From: Allobosea sp.
GTDB lineage: Bacteria; Pseudomonadota; Alphaproteobacteria; Rhizobiales; Beijerinckiaceae
DNA: 56,714 nucleotides
Assembly: GCF_030694325.1 (NCBI RefSeq)
Contig: NZ_JAUXYO010000219.1
Location: forward strand, 1-56,714
Direction of reading: 5' to 3'
The notes below the pieces were generated by a model. It was not told the origin of the DNA and ran no database searches. It worked only from the letters and a program-made list of their open reading frames with translations. The translations under genes were made by a program, and so were the position numbers. This document shows, in pieces, positions 43,747 to 51,311 of this stretch (position 1 is its first letter; each line of letters starts with the position of its first letter).

Positions 43747-44064
43747 TCAACGGGGGCGTGCGGCTTTCTCCGCCAGACCGGAGCGCACGGTGCGGGCCTC
43801 AAGCTGGCTCAACACGTCCTGCAATGCAACATCGCGCGCCTTGAGTACAACCAAGAGATGATACAGCACGTCGGCGCTTTCCGCGATCAGCTCGTCCCGG
43901 TCTCCCTTCACCGCCGCGATCACGGCCTCCACCGCTTCCTCGCCGAACTTCTTGGCGCAGCGCTCGGGGCCGGCGGCGAGCAGTTTCGCCGTCCAGGACT
44001 CGTCGGGAGAGGCGGCGGCGCGCTCGGCGATGCGGGCTTCGAGATCGGAGAGCGTGAAGGTCAT
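43747..44064 (-). CDS. hisE: Phosphoribosyl-ATP pyrophosphohydrolase HisE
   Basis: Second enzyme of histidine synthesis, stand-alone form without HisI, 105 residues. The MazG-like metal-binding acids are seen in [14 protein letters not shown] and in [13 protein letters not shown], the canonical EExxE...ExxD pattern. The ATG at 44064 is separated from hisF by a 160-base gap filled by a palindromic repeat, unusual within this cluster. The next gene is coaA. Confidence 0.95.
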   Translation of the reverse strand: MTFTLSDLEARIAERAAASPDESWTAKLLAAGPERCAKKFGEEAVEAVIAAVKGDRDELIAESADVLYHLLVVLKARDVALQDVLSQLEARTVRSGLAEKAARPR

Positions 44065-44074
44065 GCCAAACCTC

Positions 44075-44205
44075 TGTCATTCCGGGGCGCGCCGAAGGCG
44101 TGAACCCGGAACCCACGACGGGGTGCAACAAGTGATACCCAGAACAGGGCGGCCCGCCCGGTTGTGGGTTCCGGGCTCTTCGCGAAGCGAAGCCCCGGAA
44201 TGACA
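44075..44205. repeat. Palindromic intergenic repeat, family B copy 2
   Basis: Outer arms TGTCATTCCGGGG (44075-44087) and CCCCGGAATGACA (44193-44205) pair perfectly over 13 bases; inner arms CCCGGAACCCAC (44105-44116) and GTGGGTTCCGGG (44164-44175) over 12. It sits between hisF and hisE and could form a long cruciform or RNA hairpin there. Related in design to 14385-14479. Confidence 0.85.
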
Positions 44206-44224
44206 GGCTGCCGGAGCATCACCA

Positions 44225-44986
44225 TCAATCCAGCCGCATCGCCAGGCCCGCATGCGCCATATGCGCCTTGGCCTGCGGGATCGTGTAGGTCCCGAAATGG
44301 AAGATCGAGGCGGCGAGCACGGCCGAGGCATGGCCCTCGCGCACGCCGTTGACGAGGTCGTCGAGATCGCCGACGCCGCCGGACGCGATCACCGGGACGC
44401 TCACGGCATCGGCGATCGCGCGCGTCAGGCCGAGATCATAGCCGACCTTGGTGCCGTCGCGGTCCATCGAGGTCACCAGCAATTCGCCGGCACCCAGCGA
44501 GACGACCTCGCGCGCAAAGGCCACCGCCTCCAGCCCGGTCGGGTTGCGCCCGCCATGGGTGAAGATCTCCCAGCGCCCGGGCGAGACCTGCTTGGCGTCG
44601 ATAGCCACCACGATGCACTGGTCGCCGAACTTCTCGGCCGCCTGCCTGACGAACTGGCGGTTGGTGACGGCCGCCGTATTGATCGAGACCTTGTCGGCTC
44701 CCGCTAGCAGGAGCCCGCGGATGTCCTCGACCTTGCGCACCCCGCCGCCGACGGTGAGCGGCATGAAGCAGGCTTCCGCCGTCCGCGTCACCACGTCGAA
44801 CAGGATGCCGCGATCCTCGTGGCTGGCGGTGATGTCGAGGAAGCAGAGCTCGTCGGCGCCGGCCGCGTCATAGGCCTTGGCCGCCTCGACGGGGTCGCCC
44901 GCATCGACGAGGTCGAGGAACTGCACGCCCTTGACGACGCGGCCGTCCTTGACGTCGAGGCAGGGAATGATGCGGGTCTTGAGCAT
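44225..44986 (-). CDS. hisF: Imidazole glycerol phosphate synthase, cyclase subunit HisF
   Basis: TIM-barrel subunit that uses HisH-derived ammonia to form imidazole glycerol phosphate and AICAR, 253 residues. Catalytic Asp11 is in [11 protein letters not shown] and Asp130 in VVAIDAKQ. The phosphate-binding repeats LTVGGGVRK and [12 protein letters not shown] are intact. It starts at 44986 and heads hisF-hisE-coaA on the reverse strand. Its partner hisH and the usual preceding gene hisA are about 30 kb away on the plus strand; the promoter must lie in the 58 bases before it or further up. Confidence 0.97.
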   Translation of the reverse strand: MLKTRIIPCLDVKDGRVVKGVQFLDLVDAGDPVEAAKAYDAAGADELCFLDITASHEDRGILFDVVTRTAEACFMPLTVGGGVRKVEDIRGLLLAGADKVSINTAAVTNRQFVRQAAEKFGDQCIVVAIDAKQVSPGRWEIFTHGGRNPTGLEAVAFAREVVSLGAGELLVTSMDRDGTKVGYDLGLTRAIADAVSVPVIASGGVGDLDDLVNGVREGHASAVLAASIFHFGTYTIPQAKAHMAHAGLAMRLD

Positions 44987-45044
44987 GGCGAAGCCGGCTT
45001 CCGGAAGGGCTGGCGCGAGCCTATGCCGGATTTCCGCCCCGGCG

Positions 45045-45851
45045 TCACCCTCGCCGGGCCGCCTCGTCCGCCTCCGCCATCCGCCCCGTCTCGGCGACCC
45101 AGCCCCAGAAGCTCCTGAACCAGGCCTCGCTCTCTGCGAGCAGGCGCGGCGTCAGCGCGACCCGGCCCCGGCTGCGGTCCTGCACCAGCAATCCCTCCGC
45201 CTCGGAGCGGTTGATCACGTTGCGGACATGGGAATGCGACAGGCCGAGGCGCGCGGCGACCTCGCGGGCGTGAAGGTCGAACCAGACCCTGTCTCCGGGC
45301 TCGCCCGTCGCCGCGCGATGATGCGCGCCGAGCAGCACGAGTCCGATCCGGTCGCCGCAATCGAAGCGATCGAGCCAGGCCCACGCGCCGTTCCCCGCCG
45401 TGGCCTGCCGCGTTCGCGCGAACAGCTCGCGGGCATGTCCGAGATAAAGCCGCAGGAAAGCGTCGTCGCCGCGCAAGCGCTCGGCCAGCCCCGGCTCGGC
45501 CAGCCCCAGGATCTCGCCGCAACGGGCGTGATGCGACAGCCATTGCCGCAGCCCATCATAGAGCGGTGGTGCCGGCACCAGCCAGGCCGAGCGGGCATCG
45601 CCGGGAACCGGCTCGCGCGTCACATAGCCGGCGAGCCGCAGCAGCCCGAAGAAGGCGGCGAGCGTGCGGGCACGGCCCATCTCGCGCTGGACCAGCGCCA
45701 ATGTCGGCCTCGGACCGGCGCCGCGCTCGGCCTCGCAATGCATGACGACGACGAGCCCGGCGGCATGCGACTGCAGATTGCGGCCGAAGACCTTGCTGAC
45801 GATCTTCTCGGCCACATGCATCCGCAGCACGGAGTCCGCACCATGCAGCAT
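45045..45851 (-). CDS. Putative DNA-binding regulator with two winged-helix regions
   Basis: No clear family. The 268-residue product from ATG at 45851 has a C-terminal helix-turn-helix, [23 protein letters not shown] (about 207-229), followed by a wing [19 protein letters not shown]. The N-terminal part ([22 protein letters not shown], then [15 protein letters not shown]) reads like a MarR-type winged helix, and the middle is helical. There are no membrane segments or cyclic-nucleotide domain. A TTG at 45923 is in frame but falls in the predicted promoter. It is divergent from the carbonic anhydrase gene, which may be its target. Function is unknown. Confidence 0.72.
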   Translation of the reverse strand: MLHGADSVLRMHVAEKIVSKVFGRNLQSHAAGLVVVMHCEAERGAGPRPTLALVQREMGRARTLAAFFGLLRLAGYVTREPVPGDARSAWLVPAPPLYDGLRQWLSHHARCGEILGLAEPGLAERLRGDDAFLRLYLGHARELFARTRQATAGNGAWAWLDRFDCGDRIGLVLLGAHHRAATGEPGDRVWFDLHAREVAARLGLSHSHVRNVINRSEAEGLLVQDRSRGRVALTPRLLAESEAWFRSFWGWVAETGRMAEADEAARRG

Positions 45852-45894
45852 CGCCGAGCGGAAGCTCGCAGATTCGCTCGCTACGGCGGAGGCG

Positions 45895-45923
45895 GGAATA
45901 ATTTGGCGCGAATTGTAATTCAA
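45895..45923 (-). promoter_or_regulatory. Promoter of the winged-helix gene, with palindrome
   Basis: On the reverse strand TTGAAT (45923-45918), 17 bases, TATTCC (45900-45895). GAATTGTAATTC (45910-45921) is a near-complete palindrome overlapping the -35 box. It is AT-rich against a GC-rich background. The rest of the 240-base divergent gap to the carbonic anhydrase shows no other firm signal. Confidence 0.5.
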
Positions 45924-46091
45924 CTGAAGATAAGGACCTATTTCAGGGATCGTTCAGCAAGTCCTCGCTGCATCCGGATTTGTGCAGACTTTGGACTGTT
46001 GAGCCATGGCAGCATCAATACCATTGCGAGGCAAGCCCGGATCGTCGCTTCTACCGGATGCGAAACCCACGCTGGCCCGAGGAAGGCTCCG

Positions 46092-46817
46092 ATGTGTGAA
46101 CGCTGTGCCCAGAATGCCCCCTCTCCGTCCCTGTCCCGCCGCTCCCTGTTCGGTTTCGGCGCCGGGCTCGCCCTGACGGCCGGCCTAGCCGGTCCGGGCT
46201 GGGCGCAAGGGGCGGCCGTGACGCCCGCAGCGATCAGCGGGGCCGAGGCGCTCGACCGGTTGATGGCCGGCAATGCCCGCTACGCCGCCAACAAGCCCAA
46301 CCAGCGCGACTTCTCGGCCGGCCGCGCGGCGCGGGCGCGCTCGCAGCACCCCTTCGCCTCGATCGTCAGCTGTGCGGATTCCCGTCTCGCTCCCGAACTC
46401 GCCTTCGACCAAGGCGCGGGCGACCTCTTCGTCGTTCGCGTCGCCGGCAATTTCGTCAATGAGGATGGGCTGGCGAGCCTCGAATTCGGCGCGGCGGTCC
46501 TGCAATCGCCCCTGATTCTGGTGCTGGGGCATAGCCGCTGCGGCGCCATCGCCTCGACGATCGATGTCGTCAAGAACGGCACGCAACTGCCCGGCCATCT
46601 GCCCTCGCTGATCAACGCGATCAAGCCGGCCGTGCTCGACGCGCAGACGTCCGGAGCCGCCGATCTGCTGGAAGCAGCGATCGAGGCCAATGTCCGCCTC
46701 AATGTCGAGCGGTTGAAGAGCGCCGCGCCGATCCTCGCCGAGCGCGTCGCCCAGAAGAAGCTCACCGTCGCCGGCGGCGTCTATGATCTCGCGACAGGCA
46801 AGGTGAAGCTGATCTGA
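46092..46817 (+). CDS. Exported beta-carbonic anhydrase
   Basis: Zinc enzyme that interconverts CO2 and bicarbonate, 241 residues from ATG 46092 (GGAAGG five bases before it). Zinc ligands Cys94, Asp96 (in SCADSRL), His147 and Cys150 (in GHSRCGA) mark a type II-like beta class. The N-terminus carries a twin-arginine signal (SRRSLFGFGAG, ending GWAQG near residue 40), so it should be folded in the cytoplasm and exported to the periplasm. Before the signal is an odd MCERCAQ segment. It is convergent with the TauE gene and divergent from the winged-helix regulator. Confidence 0.93.
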   Translation: MCERCAQNAPSPSLSRRSLFGFGAGLALTAGLAGPGWAQGAAVTPAAISGAEALDRLMAGNARYAANKPNQRDFSAGRAARARSQHPFASIVSCADSRLAPELAFDQGAGDLFVVRVAGNFVNEDGLASLEFGAAVLQSPLILVLGHSRCGAIASTIDVVKNGTQLPGHLPSLINAIKPAVLDAQTSGAADLLEAAIEANVRLNVERLKSAAPILAERVAQKKLTVAGGVYDLATGKVKLI

Positions 46818-46832
46818 GGCTCACCACGGCAT

Positions 46833-46856
46833 GCCGCCGGCTCAGAAGCCGGCGGC
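46833..46856. terminator. Hairpin shared by the carbonic anhydrase and TauE genes
   Basis: GCCGCCGGC (46833-46841) pairs perfectly with GCCGGCGGC (46848-46856) around a TCAGAA loop. The reverse-strand TauE stop codon (46842-46844) lies in the loop. No T-run is present, so termination would rest on the stem alone. Confidence 0.5.
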
Positions 46857-47594
46857 GCGGCGCAGCAGGTCGATGCCGACCACCGTCAGGATCGCCTTGA
46901 TCGCGATCGCGAACCAGCGCTCGGGCAGCCGTTCCAGCAGCCTCGTCCCGAGCATCGTTCCGGCGAAGCCCGAGACGATCATGGCGCCGATCAGCGGCAG
47001 CCAGTCGGCGAAGGAAAAGCCCAGCGCGCCGAATGCGAAGACCTTGAGCAGGTGCTGAATGGTCGTGCAGGCCGCGTGGGTCGCGATCAGCTGGCGCTTC
47101 TCCAGCTTGAGCGGCAGCAGCAGCGCCTGCACGAAGGGCCCGGTCGCGCCGACGAACATCGTGATGATGGTCGAGAGACCGCCGCCGATCACGAGGCCGC
47201 TCGAGGCCAGCCCGGGAATCCGCGGCTTCGGCAGCCAGGTCATGACCAGGATGAAGGCGCCGAGCAGGCCGAGCAGGATGCGCTCGGGCAGTTCGACCAC
47301 CAGCAGGGCCCCAATCACGGCCCCGATCACCGAGCCCGCGGTGAAGCGCGCCACCAGCGGCCAGAGCGCATGCGCCCGCTGCACATAGGTTCGCCCGACA
47401 TTGGAGCCGACCTGCACCAGCCCGTGGACGGCGATGATCACGGAGGGGGGCACCGTGCCGGCGAGCGCGCCCAGCATCGCCACCCCGCCGCCGATGCCGA
47501 AGGCGGCGGTGAAAGCCGAGGTCAGGAAGCTGACGGCGATCAGCAGCAGCGCGATGGCGGGCGCGACGCCGGCCGGCAGGAGCATGTCGAGCAT
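46842..47594 (-). CDS. TauE/SafE-family sulfite/anion exporter
   Basis: Membrane protein of 250 residues with about eight hydrophobic segments. The family's duplicated motif is visible: SAFTAAFGIGGGVAMLGAL near the N-terminus and LSTIITMFVGATGPFVQALLL in the middle, with the second-half ATHAACTTIQHLLKVFAF. Members export sulfite, sulfoacetate or related organosulfur anions, but most are uncharacterised, so the substrate is open. ATG at 47594 is chosen; ATG 47585 is close by and the frame is open to 47786 without membrane features. The 233 bases upstream, before the L,D-transpeptidase gene, hold nothing I can assign. Confidence 0.9.
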   Translation of the reverse strand: MLDMLLPAGVAPAIALLLIAVSFLTSAFTAAFGIGGGVAMLGALAGTVPPSVIIAVHGLVQVGSNVGRTYVQRAHALWPLVARFTAGSVIGAVIGALLVVELPERILLGLLGAFILVMTWLPKPRIPGLASSGLVIGGGLSTIITMFVGATGPFVQALLLPLKLEKRQLIATHAACTTIQHLLKVFAFGALGFSFADWLPLIGAMIVSGFAGTMLGTRLLERLPERWFAIAIKAILTVVGIDLLRRAAGF

Positions 47595-47827
47595 GGAGGA
47601 CCGCAGGGGCGGGAGGGCAGCGAAGCCCCCTGCTACACCCGCCGGCGCTCCCCGCAAAGCCGCGGGGGTCTGAGCCTGCGCCGGTCCGGAAACCACGATT
47701 GGGTCGCGCGCTTTACAAGCGCCGGCCATGGGCGTTTGCTGAGGGCAATGGCCGCCGCTCCGGGCTTGATCCCGGATGCAGGACAAGGCCGAGGCGTTCA
47801 GCGGTTGCGTGGTTTCGGAGTGGTGTG

Positions 47828-48478
47828 ATGCGTCGTCTGTTCGGCCTGCTGGCCGCTGTCTTTCTGTCGCTCGTCGGCATGGCTTCGGCCGAAGCCGGCG
47901 TCGATGTCCGCGTCGACATCGCCGCCCAGCGCATCCATGTCACCACGACCGACGGCGAGAGCTACAACTGGGCGATTTCCTCGGGCCGCAAGGGCTATCG
48001 CACGCCCAACGGCCTCTACCGCCCGACGCGGCTGGAGAAGAACTGGTATTCGCGCAAATATGGCGGGGCCATGCCCCATGCCGTGTTCTTCCGCGGCGGT
48101 TACGCCATCCATGGCACGACCGCGGTCGGCGCACTCGGCCGCCCGGCCTCGCATGGCTGCATCCGCCTGCACCCGGCCAACGCCGCCAAGCTCTTCGCGC
48201 TGGTCAAGAAGCACGGCGCCAGCCAGACCCGCATCGCGCTGAACGGCGCCGCGCCCGACAATCTCTCGCAATTCGCCAAGGCTTCCGGCGGCAGCAAGGC
48301 GAAGATCGCCAAGGCGAAGAGCAAAAAGCCCGCCGCCGTCGCCCAGCAGCGCAAGGCGCCGAACTGGGACGCCGCGCGCGAGCAGATCCTGCTGCGTCCC
48401 GCCTTGCCGGCTGGCGCCTATGGCTACCAGCCAACGAATCTGCAGCGCTATTACGAGACCGGCCCGCGCTGGCGCTGA
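47828..48478 (+). CDS. L,D-transpeptidase (YkuD domain)
   Basis: Exported cell-wall enzyme, 216 residues. A Sec signal peptide (MRRLFGLLAAVFLSLVGMASAEA) is followed directly by the YkuD domain: GYRTPNGLYRP, YAIHGTTAVGALGRPASHGC with His95 and the catalytic pair His109/Cys111, then IRLHPANA. It forms 3-3 peptidoglycan cross-links or attaches proteins to peptidoglycan in the periplasm. The tail is Lys/Ala-rich (about residues 157-180) and ends with RYYETGPRWR, possibly wall-binding. It ends nine bases from the convergent epimerase-like gene. Confidence 0.93.
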   Translation: MRRLFGLLAAVFLSLVGMASAEAGVDVRVDIAAQRIHVTTTDGESYNWAISSGRKGYRTPNGLYRPTRLEKNWYSRKYGGAMPHAVFFRGGYAIHGTTAVGALGRPASHGCIRLHPANAAKLFALVKKHGASQTRIALNGAAPDNLSQFAKASGGSKAKIAKAKSKKPAAVAQQRKAPNWDAAREQILLRPALPAGAYGYQPTNLQRYYETGPRWR

Positions 48479-48497
48479 GAGCCCCGCTCACAGCGCC
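48471..48497. terminator. Hairpin spanning the stops of two convergent genes
   Basis: GGCGCTG (48471-48477) pairs with CAGCGCC (48491-48497). The 13-base loop holds the end of the L,D-transpeptidase stop and the whole stop of the reverse-strand epimerase-like gene. Compact bidirectional terminator candidate without a T-run. Confidence 0.45.
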
Positions 48498-49381
48498 TCG
48501 GGGACGATCCGCAGCCAGCCCTCCAGCGTCTCGCCGGGAGCCAGCCGCGTCAGCGGCGCCGCTTCCCGCGCCTCGCGCTCGCTCGGCGAGCCGATGGCGT
48601 GGCTCTGCGGCTCGACGCAGAAAAAATCCGCGCCCGCCGGCGCCCAGACCACCGGGCAGCGCAGGCTCTCGCTCGCGGTCAGGGTGATGGCGAGCCCGGT
48701 CGAGGGCGTCTCGATCCGCGCCGTGCCGTCCCAGCCGAGGAAACTCCAGGCGACCTCGTCGCCCGTCGCGAAGACGGCGCCGTCCGCATAGGGGCCGCCG
48801 CCGTCGAGCGCGCGGGAGCCGGTGGCGCGATAGCCCTCGCCGCCGAACAGGAGGGCCCCACGCGCCGTCATCCGCAGCCGCGTATCCGGCGCGGCGGGAA
48901 ACCAGGGATGATGGCCCAAACCATAGGGTAGGACCGCGTCAGCCTCGTTGGTGAGCGCGAGTTTGACGGTCAGACCGACCTCATCCAGCACGATCTCCTG
49001 AGTGGCCCGGTAGCGATAGGGGTCGGGGCCGGCCTCGCGGCGGTGTTCGAGCAGGGTATGGCCGGCGGTATGGCCGAGTAGGGCCCAGTCGGACTGCCAG
49101 CCGAAGCCATGGATGCAGTGTCCGCCGCCCAGCCGGTTGTCCGGTAGTGCGAAGCGATGCTCGCCATCGTTGACGACGCGGTCGAAGGCGCAGTTGGCGA
49201 AGGGCACCATCGCCCAACTCCCCATCCTGTTGGGGGCCGCCGTCGAGGGGGAGAGGCCCGGCGGCGCGCGCAGCAGCGGGTGCAGGCGGCCACCCGGCCC
49301 CCGCCACTCCAGCGCGGCGACGATGCCGCCGATCTCCGGGTGGATGCGGGCACTCAGCGGCCCCGCCTTCAGCTCCAGCAT
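48488..49381 (-). CDS. Aldose 1-epimerase family protein (GalM-like)
   Basis: Beta-sandwich mutarotase-fold protein, 297 residues. The pattern is HPEIGGIVAALEWRG, then MVPFANCAFDRV, HCIHGFGWQSDWALL with a probable catalytic His, GLGHHPWFPAAPDTRL with the second His, and a late Glu in DFFCVEPQSHA. It would interconvert sugar anomers or bind a related carbohydrate. No sugar operon adjoins it; it lies ten bases downstream of pcaR on the same strand and may be read from the pcaR promoter. Confidence 0.9.
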   Translation of the reverse strand: MLELKAGPLSARIHPEIGGIVAALEWRGPGGRLHPLLRAPPGLSPSTAAPNRMGSWAMVPFANCAFDRVVNDGEHRFALPDNRLGGGHCIHGFGWQSDWALLGHTAGHTLLEHRREAGPDPYRYRATQEIVLDEVGLTVKLALTNEADAVLPYGLGHHPWFPAAPDTRLRMTARGALLFGGEGYRATGSRALDGGGPYADGAVFATGDEVAWSFLGWDGTARIETPSTGLAITLTASESLRCPVVWAPAGADFFCVEPQSHAIGSPSEREAREAAPLTRLAPGETLEGWLRIVPEAL

Positions 49382-49391
49382 GGTGTCATCC

Positions 49392-50159
49392 TCAGCTGAT
49401 CATCGGGCGCAGCAGCACCTGGAGCTGGCGCATGCCCGGCAGGAAGCGCTCCGCCATCTCCACAGCCGAGCTGCGCTGCACCTGGCCGGAGAGGTTGAAG
49501 GCGGCAACCACCTCGCCGCGCGCGTTGATGAGCGGCATGGCGATCGAGATCAGGCCCAGTTCCAGTTCCTGGTCGACGATGCAGTAGCCCTGCGCCCGTA
49601 CGACGGTGAGGATCTCCGCCAGCCGGTCTGGGTCGGTCACGGTGTGCGGCGTCAGCGCCCGGGGCCGGCCCGCGAGAATCCGCGCCCGGGCGTCGGCGGG
49701 ATCGCGCGCCGCCAGCAAGACCCGGCCCATGGAGGTACAGAAGGCCGGCAGCCTTGTGCCGACCGAGAGCCCGACGGACATGATCCGTCTTTGTGCCGAG
49801 CGCGCGATGTAGACGATCTCGTGCCCGTCCAGCAGCGAGGCGGAGGATGACTCGTGCGTCTCCTCGGAGAGCCGCTCCAGGAAGGGCTGGACGAGCTGGG
49901 GCAGCGCGGCCGAGGCCAGCCAGGCATGGCCGAGCCGCAGCACGCGCGGCGTCAGCCGGAAGAACTTTCCGTCGAAGCTGGCATAGCCGATCCGGGTCAA
50001 CGTCAGCAGGCAGCGCCGGGCGGCTGCGCGCGACAGGTCGGTCGCCCGCGCGACATCCGCGATCGTCAGTCTGTCGCGGCCGGCATCGAAGCACTCGATC
50101 ACGGCCAGGCCTTTTTCGAGGGCGGCCATGTGGTCGCGGTCGGGCGCCTCTCCAGCCAT
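49392..50159 (-). CDS. pcaR: IclR-family regulator PcaR (beta-ketoadipate pathway)
   Basis: IclR-type regulator, 255 residues. The N-terminal winged helix is seen in KGLAVIECFDAGRDRLTIADVA and LSRAAARRCLLTLTRIGYA; the ligand-binding GAF-like domain follows (SMGRVLLAA, YCIVDQELELGLISIAMPL). The wording matches PcaR/PobR/PcaU proteins, which sense beta-ketoadipate or protocatechuate. It is divergent from pcaI with an 83-base gap holding two sites close to the known PcaR consensus. It is expected to activate pcaIJHG and control itself. Confidence 0.92.
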   Translation of the reverse strand: MAGEAPDRDHMAALEKGLAVIECFDAGRDRLTIADVARATDLSRAAARRCLLTLTRIGYASFDGKFFRLTPRVLRLGHAWLASAALPQLVQPFLERLSEETHESSSASLLDGHEIVYIARSAQRRIMSVGLSVGTRLPAFCTSMGRVLLAARDPADARARILAGRPRALTPHTVTDPDRLAEILTVVRAQGYCIVDQELELGLISIAMPLINARGEVVAAFNLSGQVQRSSAVEMAERFLPGMRQLQVLLRPMIS

Positions 50160-50189
50160 TCTTGACCGCCTGCCCCTCGCTGGCCTAAC

Positions 50190-50223
50190 GTTCGATTATC
50201 AACACAGTGTGCGATAAACGCAC
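50190..50223 (+). promoter_or_regulatory. Tandem PcaR-type operators over the pcaI promoter
   Basis: Site 1 starts GTTCGATTATC (50190-50200); site 2 is GTGCGATAAACGCAC (50209-50223), matching 13 of 15 bases of GTTCGATAATCGCAC, the Pseudomonas putida PcaR consensus as I recall it. The sites are 19 bases apart, two helical turns. TTCGAT (50191-50196) and GATAAA (50213-50218) could be the -35 and -10 boxes, so both sites overlap the promoter. Confidence 0.75.
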
Positions 50224-50242
50224 AGAACGAGGAGATGTCAAG

Positions 50243-51100
50243 GTGGCGGAATTCGTCTCCCTCTCGCAGGGAATTGAGGCGGTCCTGAGCGATGGCTGTT
50301 CCGTCGCGATGGAGGGCTTCACCCATCTCATCCCCCATGCGGCGGGGCACGAGGTGATCCGTCAGGGCAAGCGTCGCCTGACGCTGATCCGGATGACGCC
50401 GGACCTGATCTACGACCAACTGATCGGCACCGGCTGTGCGGAGAAGCTGATCTTCTCCTGGGGCGGCAATCCGGGCGTCGGCTCGCTTCATCGCTTCCGC
50501 GACGCGGTCGAGAATGGCTGGCCGCATCGGCTCGAGATCGAGGAGCACAGCCACGCCGCCATGGCCAACGCCTATGAGGCGGGGGCGGCGAACCTGCCCT
50601 TCGCCGTGTTCCGCGGCTACAAGGGCGTCGATCTGCCCAGCGTCAATCCGCAGATCCGCTCGGTCACCTGTCCCTATACTGGCGAGGTGCTGGCGACGGT
50701 GCCGGCGATCCGCCCCGATGCGGCGATCATCCACGCGCTGAAGGCTGACCGCGAGGGCAATGTCCTGCTCGAGGGCATCGTTGGTGTGCAGAAGGAGGCG
50801 GTTCTGGCCGCGAAGCGCTCGCTCGTCACGGTCGAGGAGATCGTCGACGATTTCGGCCCGCGCAACGCCAATGCGGTCATCCTGCCCTTCTGGGCCGTCA
50901 CCGCGGTCGCCCATGTGCCCGGCGGCGCCTATCCGTCCTACGCCCATGGCTATTACAAGCGCGCCAACGACTTCTACATCGCTTGGGACAAGATCGCGCG
51001 CGAGCGCGAGACCTTCCTAGCCTGGATCAAGCAAAACGTGCTGGAAAAGGGGCCCGATGCCTTCGCCCGCCATGCGGGCCGGCAGAAGGTAGCGGCGTGA
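50243..51100 (+). CDS. pcaI: 3-oxoadipate CoA-transferase, subunit A (PcaI)
   Basis: Alpha subunit of the transferase that activates 3-oxoadipate with CoA from succinyl-CoA, 285 residues. Family blocks are GCSVAMEGFTHLIPHAAGHE, LTLIRMTPDLIYDQLIG, the glycine-rich FSWGGNPGVGSLHRFRDA and YTGEVLATVPAIRPD. The start is GTG 50243 with GAGGAG at 50229-50234. A GTG at 50207 is in frame but lies in the operator. It leads pcaI-pcaJ-pcaH-pcaG; the 211 bases between it and pcaJ hold a palindromic repeat instead of the usual tight junction. Confidence 0.94.
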   Translation: MAEFVSLSQGIEAVLSDGCSVAMEGFTHLIPHAAGHEVIRQGKRRLTLIRMTPDLIYDQLIGTGCAEKLIFSWGGNPGVGSLHRFRDAVENGWPHRLEIEEHSHAAMANAYEAGAANLPFAVFRGYKGVDLPSVNPQIRSVTCPYTGEVLATVPAIRPDAAIIHALKADREGNVLLEGIVGVQKEAVLAAKRSLVTVEEIVDDFGPRNANAVILPFWAVTAVAHVPGGAYPSYAHGYYKRANDFYIAWDKIARERETFLAWIKQNVLEKGPDAFARHAGRQKVAA

Positions 51101-51139
51101 TGGGTGTCATGATGACAGAAGCGGGCGCGCTTTTCCCTT

Positions 51140-51281
51140 CTCCCCTCGCGGGAGAAGGTGGCTCGGCGAAGCCGAGACGGATGAGGGGGCGCTCGACCTT
51201 TCAGAGGCCGACGCTGGATGAAGAGCGCCGGCGATTGAGGGCACGGCGCCCCCTCACCCCAACCCTCTCCCGCGAGGGGAG
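51140..51281. repeat. Palindromic repeat between pcaI and pcaJ
   Basis: Outer arms CTCCCCTCGCGGGAGA (51140-51155) and TCTCCCGCGAGGGGAG (51266-51281) pair perfectly over 16 bases; inner arms TGAGGGGGCGC (51182-51192) and GCGCCCCCTCA (51246-51256) over 11. Each outer arm is itself partly self-complementary. The element looks like a non-coding MITE-like repeat inside an operon. Confidence 0.85.
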
Positions 51282-51311
51282 AGGGGGCAGGTCGCGCCTG
51301 GGAGTGAACGC

